Shown: in pieces, positions 57,266 to 64,000 of the stretch | Layout: every line of letters starts with the position of its first letter | How positions within the stretch are numbered: the first letter of the stretch is position 1 | Assembly: GCA_013420905.1 (NCBI GenBank) | Contig: JAAXNY010000001.1 | Location: 4,278,001-4,342,000 of the forward strand | Source: Collybia mongolica | Taxonomy: Eukaryota > Basidiomycota > Agaricomycetes > Agaricales > Clitocybaceae | DNA length: 64,000 nt | Direction of reading: 5' to 3' | The notes under the pieces: generated by a model | The model's database searches: none | Told to the model about the DNA's origin: nothing | Seen by the model: the letters and a program-made list of their open reading frames with translations, nothing else | Translations under genes and position numbers: made by a program

Positions 57266-58916
57266 TTACATCACCCATTGCCGTTCTCTCCTAACCTCCT
57301 CTGCTCTGCGATCTACTATCTCTTGTATATCATCTCCCCAAATCGTTTTCGGGTCTACAAAGTTACCCTCCTCCTGTGTTCCACATGCCTTCAGATGTTT
57401 CTCTGCTTCCCCGTGCTCCATAATGACACAGTTATCTACCGTTAATGGACGGCTGACGTCCCATCTGAGCAATACGGGCCGGGAGGGCACATTGTGGGGT
57501 GGAATAACAGAGCGACCGCGATGGATATCCTCAAAAATTAAAGATACATCTTCCTCGTCAATTGGGAGTTTGCTACGTCGGTGGGTTTAGTGTCATCATA
57601 TGGGGTAATATATGAGAGTATGACTGACTTGATAACTTGATCTGTAAGTTTGGATTCGCGATGGAGAAGATCACGGAGGAGTCGCTCGTATAGTTTTTTA
57701 CGATTTCTAATTGCAAGAGGGTTCAGGATTGGTTTACCGGCCAATTCACATAAAATGTAGGTCGATGCATGTAGTCCAAATATACATGGCAGGGGCCCTG
57801 AAGGTTCTGTTGAGCCAGTGGGATCCTGTCAAGAGGAAAGACTAACCGAGAACTGGGAGTATCCTCACGCGGAAATCATCAAAGACACCCAACTCCTTGA
57901 CCGGACCCTTCTCGAACTCCTCGTCAGGGAGGGGGAGCAATTTCACGTCCCCAGGAACTTCTGTCGAATAAACGACAGGAATACCTGACGTAACCCCTAG
58001 TAGGCGTAATCGCCTCCGCACAGAGCGGGCGAGGGGATCGTATACTGTGTTGGAGATGTCGCTAATTTGAATTCGAGTCGGGTCACACTTGGCCGAAGCA
58101 CCCATGGAGGAAAATACCTATTACACATACGTAATTTACTAAAGAGAAGCCCGAACGACATTCCGAAATACTTACCTTCAGTCCATGATCGTGACAGTAT
58201 TTTAGAAGGTCTACTTTAGTTTGTATGTTGTCAATCGCGTCTAGTTGGGGTGTTGAGAAAGAAGTGGATCAAAACTAGCAAGACTCACCTATTACCCAGT
58301 CAGCGCCCTCGAGAAGCAGTCCTCCTTCCTCCTTTCGCCAAATTTCAATACGCGCGTCCACTTCTACCCATCTAGATATTTTCTTCAAAGCCTTCTCGAT
58401 TGATTTCACTTTCGGTGTCCCTACATCAGTCAAACCAGCAGTAGCGTGTCGATTGAGAGATGACAACGTGACGTAGTCAAAGTCCACAAGGCGAATGTTC
58501 GACACCCCTCTATTACAAAGTTGTTAATGATTTCTCAAGAGAGTTTATGTAACGTACGATCTTGCAAGCATGACTGCCACCCAACTACCAACTCCTCCAC
58601 ACCCAATTATGACTACTTTCCCCTTACGAACCTTCGACATCCCGTCATCGCCGAAGAAAGCATAATTTCGCGCGAGTTGTTCCCTTATGAGGTCCTCGTC
58701 ATATTTGAGACCTATGGCTTCTTGGACGACTTCTGAAGGGGGTGTTGGTGCCGTGCTCGACTCCTTGGAAGCTATTGAACGAAAGATTTCGTCATTAAGA
58801 TTTTTACGACGCTCCCTCTTTGTGTACGAGTTGTATGCTGTCAAAAGTCCAGCCGTTGCCACTGATGCCCCGACGGCTGCAGCGATGAGCTGCGTTCTGT
58901 GTGAGTGAAAATTCAT
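57266..58916 (-). CDS. tRNA threonylcarbamoyladenosine dehydratase (TcdA/Tcd, ThiF family)
   Basis: Starts MNFHSHRTQLIAAAVGASVATAGLL at 58916, a membrane segment like that anchoring yeast Tcd1/2 at the mitochondrial outer membrane. Then come LARNYAFFGDDGMSKVRKGKVVIIGCGGVGSW (ATP-binding GxGxxG), NIRLVDFDYVTLSSLNRHATAG, DWVIGDAIDNIQTKVDLLKYCHDHGLKVFSSMGASAKCDPTRIQI (catalytic and adenylate-contact residues) and PVVYSTEVPGDVKLLPLP, with a long C-terminus to REERQWVM-like end at 57266. It forms the cyclic ct6A at position 37 of ANN-decoding tRNAs. Domain order and the SMGA motif favour this over E1-like ubiquitin activators. No RING or zinc motif is seen. Confidence 0.9.
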
Positions 58917-59156
58917 TCTGAAGATGCTTGAAGACGGCGGCCAAATGAGCAAATTTCCCCACGTGATTTGGTCAGGGTCTCATTGACATCGAGGGCCCGT
59001 CGAATGGCATTTCTTGGCTCACTGTGTAGGTTAAAGGTTTTGTTATAACAACTTAAGGTAAAGCCGCATGGCGGTGTACGTGTTATAAGCACACAAGATT
59101 ATAAATATCTACTTTGAGCTCCTAATATCTGCATAGATGGCAACATTATAATCATA

Positions 59157-60904
59157 TTACGATTTTTCGAAGTGCTTCAGACTTTCATTTCCCTCCAACA
59201 CATCGACGCTTCGTTCCGCCATCCTCGACACCTCCGACACTTCATTGTCGTCATGATTAAATTCCAAACCCGCTGATGACTGACCACGAGCCTCTTCCGT
59301 GAATGGTCTATAATACGCTTCCCGCAAATTAAGCATGAGGCGGGGGCCTAGGACGCACGCGACCACGCCAGCGACGGATACCGTGGTCTGTCCTCCCGGA
59401 TTCTGTGAATAGTAAATAAGATGAACCGAACTAGATTTGTCGTTATCAGAGAACACACCGGAAACCCCTTCCAACCACCGACGCTGAGAGTATACGCAAG
59501 CAATGCACTAATGGGCGGAGCACATTCAGTCGGAAATAAGCAGAAGCCTTGCAGGCTAAATCACATACATAAACGGGAAAAAGATACTGTCCCTGAGTAG
59601 AATGAAGGTCAAGGATCGGCGCCCAGATTTGCTTGAGGTTTCGAGGTCCCAACTATAAGACTCGCGAGAGTAGGTATATCCAGCATAGAGCGCGAATCCA
59701 AAAATTATTGCCTCCATGAAGATCTGTGGGATCCACATTGTATAGCACCAAGGGGGAAACGCGGCCACCTTGATCGTGAACAGTCCCGGAATCAATTCTG
59801 ATCGAACTGGAATGACGATCACATTTGTTTTAGAGTCGGATCAGAGCTTGATCGAAATATCGTACCATGTACAGTACTGAGTGCATTTCCGAGAATGGTG
59901 GACATAGTTATTATCTCGAGGGCATAAACAATAGCCATAGTATAAATGACTTTGCGGGAGTTGTGATAGATGCTCGCTATTCGATGTTGCATAATAGCTG
60001 GAGGACATTGGTGATTTGAAGATACCCAGGTGGGAAATGATTCACCTTGCATCGACCAAAGTACAATATTGAGCCCCCATGTTTGAAAACAGGCCCAGAT
60101 AAAGGCTAGATGAATATAGTTAGTATGGGGGCTTGGTAGTCCAAGATGAGACGCATACTTCTACAAGATATTCAGCGAGTCAGAAAATGGACTCATGAAT
60201 ATTTTGGAGAAAACTCACTGCTATGAAGAAAAAAGGTACCATTGACGATCAGGTGAGTTGCATTTCATGAAACGACAAACTGACATCCTGGACTGTTGGA
60301 CTTGTACCGATTGTCTCTGTGACACCTTAAGGTGATTGTACAGAAACAACGCATCTGTGACGCACCGATTGCAGCATAGCTTCACGGTGGATATCAGCGT
60401 TTCATCCACACATCAAATTACTATTGACATACATGTAAACCGCATCACCCAAGTATCTGTTCTGCCAAGTCATGATAGATTGAGCATTTCGGCTCTGAGG
60501 GCATGCTCTTACTCACAATAACGAAGAAAATCTGGGCGAGAGACTGCTTCTTTGACTGGGATTTTAGGTCGTTCATTTAGTTACATTGGAATGTGGGTAA
60601 TCAAAAGGCACGTACCCATATGAGTTCAATCTGACAGTGTTAGGAGGAAAATAAGTGTATAATAGGAAAGTATCGTTCCGGTGGTGGTACCTCACGGTCC
60701 AGCGTAGTCACTGTAATTCAACTCGTGAATATATGAGCTTAGTCGCGAGAATAATACGTACAGTGATCATATATAATTACAATCGTAGTAGCAACTATTA
60801 TAACGAGTCAGCGAGATCTATCCCAAATGGTTTACTATGTATGAACACTTGCGTTGAACTTGTCCTTTCGGGATATGACGGCTTTGGTACGCAATGGCGT
60901 CCAT
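59157..60904 (-). CDS. DUF6533 multi-span membrane protein
   Basis: The N-terminal exons start MDAIAYQSRHIPKGQVQ at 60904 and splice to TTLDREIELIWSKKQSLAQIFFVI-NRYLGD, the DUF6533 signature of agaricomycete membrane proteins. Further exons give IHLAFIWACFQTWGLNIVLWSMQ, RKVIYTMAIVYALEIITMSTILGNAL, PPWCYTMWIPQIFMEAIIFGFALYAGYT, LLRDSIFFPFMYV and ACVLGPRLMLNLREAYYRPF, then an acidic tail ending LKHFEKS. Six or seven spans are likely, so a receptor-like role is often proposed for the family, but it is unproven. Introns are short and numerous (about eight). Exon boundaries of the first exon are uncertain. Confidence 0.75.
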
Positions 60905-62066
60905 CGTGAGTAGATTTCAGATGGTGTGAGGGTTACAAAGGGGGAATATATGCTGCAGATGGGGCTACTTATAAGACATTGCAGCTCCTGTTCGAACTGA
61001 TATCAAATAACCCCCTTGATTTGGCCAACGAGGTGAGTTGTTCAGCAGGGAATCTACATACAAGAACATTGTGCTGTGTGGGTACAAATATCCCATAAAG
61101 CTTGAATAGAGTGGCGGAACACATCGGCCTGGCGGCTTATAGTGGCAAGCATGGGATGCGACCAAGGATATGACAGACCCATGAAAGCACGTAACTGCCT
61201 GTCGGCCGGACTTCGCCTCCTTTGAGGTCGTTGTTCTCTGGTAATGACAGCGTCAGGTAGAACAGGTTTGACAAGAGTTGTTAAGTCAAAGATATGAATG
61301 AAGGGTCCGTGGTAGCGCCAATGACGTTTTTCTGCTGGACTTGCAGTACCATATGTATCATTGGTGTGCCTGATAAAGCAAAAATGGAGCCATGAATCAA
61401 GATCAAAGACGAACAATTTTGAACTCTCACGGCGTCAAAAATCATGATCAGAGTTGCGTGCACGTTTCAACAATGATATTGCCCTAGACACAGGTCCAAT
61501 ACCTCGTCTCATCAACTATGATAAAGAGTGTGCTCAGCCTCGAAAATATCCCGCGTATTGACGTCGATCAACGCGTCTGGTATTGCTCATTACAAAGCTT
61601 CTTCTTGCCACAAAACAACGCAGTGCCTGGTCTCCTGAGAAAGCCTCTCCTTTTTAATGTGGATAGATATGTCATGGAACATGTCGTATTTGCGTGTTTT
61701 GATCTCGCTCCAGTATAGATTCGGAGGATGATAGGCACAAGATAGGTAATTATAGCATGATCTTGTGAGTTTGTGAACATGGACGAAGGACGTGTCAGTT
61801 CTTTATGTAAGGCATATCTTAGCTTGGTAATTTACCTATCTATGACTCATGAGAAAACAAATCCTGAGTCTACCGACAGTTTGTCTTGCATCTTTGTAGT
61901 CGATACATGTCGGGTCCGAAAGAGTTGGTTATATATGAGTTTAGGCACGTTTGCCTAAGAAACGTGTGATGAAACACATGACTGGCAAAACAGCGAGGTC
62001 AGGTGACACCACCTTGCCATCCGCCATCAAATCTCTAGGGAGTCATCTTCAGTAACGACGTTGACC
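60905..62066. other. Intergenic region
   Basis: About 1.2 kb between the DUF6533 gene and the Nudix gene. Minus-strand frames at 61054-61463 are short and I could not link them to a family. No repeats, tRNA or promoter words beyond the general AT-richness were recognised. Confidence 0.4.
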
Positions 62067-63409
62067 ATGGAAACTAACTTATCCTTCCTGGACCTAATTA
62101 ACGTTTGCGACAATTTTCGAGTTCGCCAACCATCCCCACTACCGACATCATTCGACTCTGAAACGCTAATTCCGTTATATCTAACAGAATCGCTCACCAG
62201 TCCAGTCATTGGTTTACTTAGACCCATTATTGTTCAGCAATTGAAGGCCGAGAACGATCTCTGTCGCGAAAATGGCGCGCAGGAACTCTGGAATGTCCTC
62301 TTTTTAGATGAAACGCCGCGTGTGGCATTTCAAACATGGCTTGACACCCCCACGAAGCGCACGGCCGTGATGGCAGAATTGTGTGAGCGATGGAGAGATA
62401 CCCGATTGTTTGAGGAGGTCTGTGGGCCGAAGAAATGGAGGAATGAAATGTATCCGATATATGCTGATCCGTTTGGCGTGCACGATTATCCAGACAATAC
62501 AGCACCTCGGAAAAACTTGAACTTTGTATTCGAGATGGAACGCTCGGCGTGTGCGCTTTTTGGTGTAGTCACCTATGGTGTTCATATGAGCATTTATGAC
62601 GAAATCGAAGCAGATGGTCAAAGAACCTTGCGGGTTTGGGTGCCTACACGCGCCAGAACGAAGCCCACGTACGTCAGGTGTTATTAGCTTTTGTCACAAT
62701 GAACAATATCTCGTTTTCTCTGGAATTGCAGGTGGCCGGGATACTTGGATAACTCCGTGGCGGGGGGCATTCCAAGCGGTATGCCGATGCTCGAATCTCT
62801 CGTAAAAGAGTGTATGGAAGAGGCCAGCATAACCGCCGACATCGTTCGGAAGCATGTAAGATGCACCGGGGTTATCAGTTACTTTTTCAGGTTGAGATTA
62901 TCACATCGTTGATCGGGGGTATTTTGTAATTGATTTGCCCAGGACTTCGAGGGGATGGCTTCAACCTGAGGTTGAGTGAGTGCTCAGCTCAGAATACTGT
63001 GTTCCCAAGTTCCATGGCTGATAAACACATAGATACGTTTACGACCTTCTCATTCCTTCGGATATGGATCCCGCCCCTTTTCAACCCAAACCCCTCGACG
63101 GCGAAGTCGAGTCATTTGAGGTGCAAATGACCCCTTAAGGATGCCGTTCAGCACTCACTTTGTTTTTTTTTCTTTAATAGCTCCTATCACAAGATGTCAT
63201 TATCCAAAAAATGCGCGCTGGGTTATTCAAGCCAAACTGTGCACTGGGTTAGTGCTACATGTCAATGTTTATAACTCGTGACCGACATGTTCCTAACAGT
63301 CCTCATTGACTTGTTCATCCGATTGGGTTATATCACACCTGAAAATGAACCTGATTATATGAAGATAGTGACCCGATTACACGGTCAGTTCGATTATGAG
63401 AGATGGTGA
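62067..63409 (+). CDS. Nudix hydrolase with DUF4743 N-terminal domain
   Basis: Starts METNLSFLDLINVCDNFRVRQPSP at 62067. The first ~200 residues match DUF4743 (IGLLRPIIVQQLKAE, VAFQTWLDTPTKRTAVMAELCERWRD, YPIYADPFGVHDYPDNTA, MERSACALFGVVTYGVHM, LRVWVPTRARTKPT). After an intron comes WPGYLDNSVAGGIPSGMPMLESLVKECMEEASI, the Nudix box with KExxEE. Further exons encode TSRGWLQPEVE, LPIPSDMDPAPFQPKPLDGEVESF, LLSQDVIIQKMRAGLFKPNCALVLIDLFIRLGYITPENEPDYMKIVTRLH and a stop at 63407-63409. Relatives (yeast YJR142W type, plant Nudix 20/24) hydrolyse oxidised thiamine diphosphate derivatives, so a role in thiamine damage control is plausible; the substrate is inference. Confidence 0.9.
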
Positions 63410-63737
63410 AATCAAAACGTCTTAAGAGGTACGTGTGAATAATTTATATCCCATACCTAGCGTTGGATTGAATATGGTCAAGGTTTTTAATGCATAGATC
63501 TTGTGTATCAAAATGTCTTGTAGTTTGAATGTGCTGTGGAACGAGCGTGTTTACCATTGACGCCCAAAGTAAGTTGGTCGAGTTCACGTGATGATGGTTG
63601 GGTGCCTTGAGGCATCAATCACAGAATACGTTTCGAAGCTGAGAACGGTGACATGCTTAATTTTGTTCGGTTCGCTTCTGACACTATATAAGGTTTAAGG
63701 AGTTTCTCACTTATCGATCCCCCTGTTTCCCACCCTG
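63410..63737. other. Promoter region of the peroxidase gene
   Basis: 330 bp. It contains a TATA box (63685-63692) and no coding frame. Nothing else was seen. Confidence 0.5.
63685..63692 (+). promoter_or_regulatory. TATA box of the heme-thiolate peroxidase gene
   Basis: TATATAAG, 46 bp before the start codon at 63738. Confidence 0.6.
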
Positions 63738-64000
63738 ATGTTCCTCCTCACCCCCCTCAAAAATGCGACGCAAGGCGTCGCCGTCTTTGTCTGGGACATT
63801 TCGCTCACATTAATTAACATCGTAACGCCAAGCAGAAAGGAGGGACATGTTACTCCCGAAGGACATCCGGGCGTGGGAGGGGTATGGCCCGAATTCGTTG
63901 CACCGAAGGAGGGTGATAGTCGCTGTTGCTGTCCCGCATTGAATGCGATGGCAAACCACGGTATCCTTCCGTTTTTCTTATTATAATGAGTACAGTTATA
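63738..64000 (+). CDS. Heme-thiolate peroxidase (chloroperoxidase/UPO family), 5' part
   Basis: Begins MFLLTPLKNATQGVAVFVWDISLTLINIV, a hydrophobic N-terminus that is either a signal peptide or an anchor, then the family opening block EGHPGVGGVWPEFVAPKEGDSRCCCPALNAMANHGIL. The conserved PCP motif that provides the axial heme Cys is CCP here (Pro replaced by Cys), with ALNxxANHG intact. The first exon ends at about 63960 (GT donor after AACCACG), and the rest lies beyond the window. Such enzymes catalyse halogenation or oxygen transfer to unactivated C-H bonds, usually extracellularly. Confidence 0.85.

Overview
This is nuclear DNA of a filamentous basidiomycete, most likely a mushroom-forming agaricomycete. 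The genes carry many short introns (about 40-65 nt). Several families are typical of that group: DUF6533 membrane proteins, DUF7587 proteins, F-box proteins with a diverged C-terminal half, a CBM1 secreted protein, a TPR protein with an NLR-like helical N-terminus, and a heme-thiolate peroxidase. I saw no rRNA, tRNA or CRISPR, although tRNAs could not be searched systematically.

Region 1 (1-20.6 kb) is a nest of transposable elements inside one host gene. The host gene, a minus-strand HeLo-like/TPR protein, begins at 20641 and breaks at 18300. It resumes at 530 and runs off into an LTR at 201. Between the halves lies a terminal-inverted-repeat element (14774-18297, TG target duplication) that carries a DUF6532-like gene and a Dna2-like fragment. 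A solo LTR (15328-16547, CCGT duplication) splits the DUF6532-like gene. An intact 14.2-kb Ty3/gypsy element (531-14767, ACGC duplication) sits 2 bp outside the inverted repeat. Its LTRs look identical by eye, so it is young. Besides gag, protease and pol in three successive -1 frames, it carries two intact multi-exon genes on the opposite strand between pol and the 3' LTR. One of these encodes a Zn2Cys6-like cysteine cluster. This is the most unusual system in the window.

Region 2 (21.3-31.0 kb) is conserved host DNA: mre11, a GDP-fucose-type nucleotide-sugar transporter, FAD synthase, GDP-L-fucose synthase and GDP-mannose 4,6-dehydratase. The two enzymes and the transporter would make GDP-L-fucose in the cytosol and move it into the Golgi, so three of five adjacent genes appear to serve one pathway.

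Region 3 (31-42.3 kb) is repeat-rich: a tract dense in AGTCAG/CTGACT motifs, a MITE-like inverted-repeat element, an internally deleted LINE with a probable 14-bp target duplication, and a minus-strand Ty1/copia element (36955-42259, CCCTT duplication). The copia reading frame has two in-frame TGA stops. All five differences between its LTRs are transitions at CpG sites, pointing to methyl-CpG decay.

Region 4 (42.3-64 kb) is gene-dense: F-box protein, CBM1 secreted protein, membrane protein, aldo-keto reductase, TENA/THI-4 protein, two tandem alpha/beta hydrolases, a DUF7587 protein with a C-terminal membrane anchor, an O-methyltransferase, a TcdA/ThiF-type enzyme, a DUF6533 protein, a Nudix hydrolase (DUF4743 type) and the start of a heme-thiolate peroxidase at the right edge.
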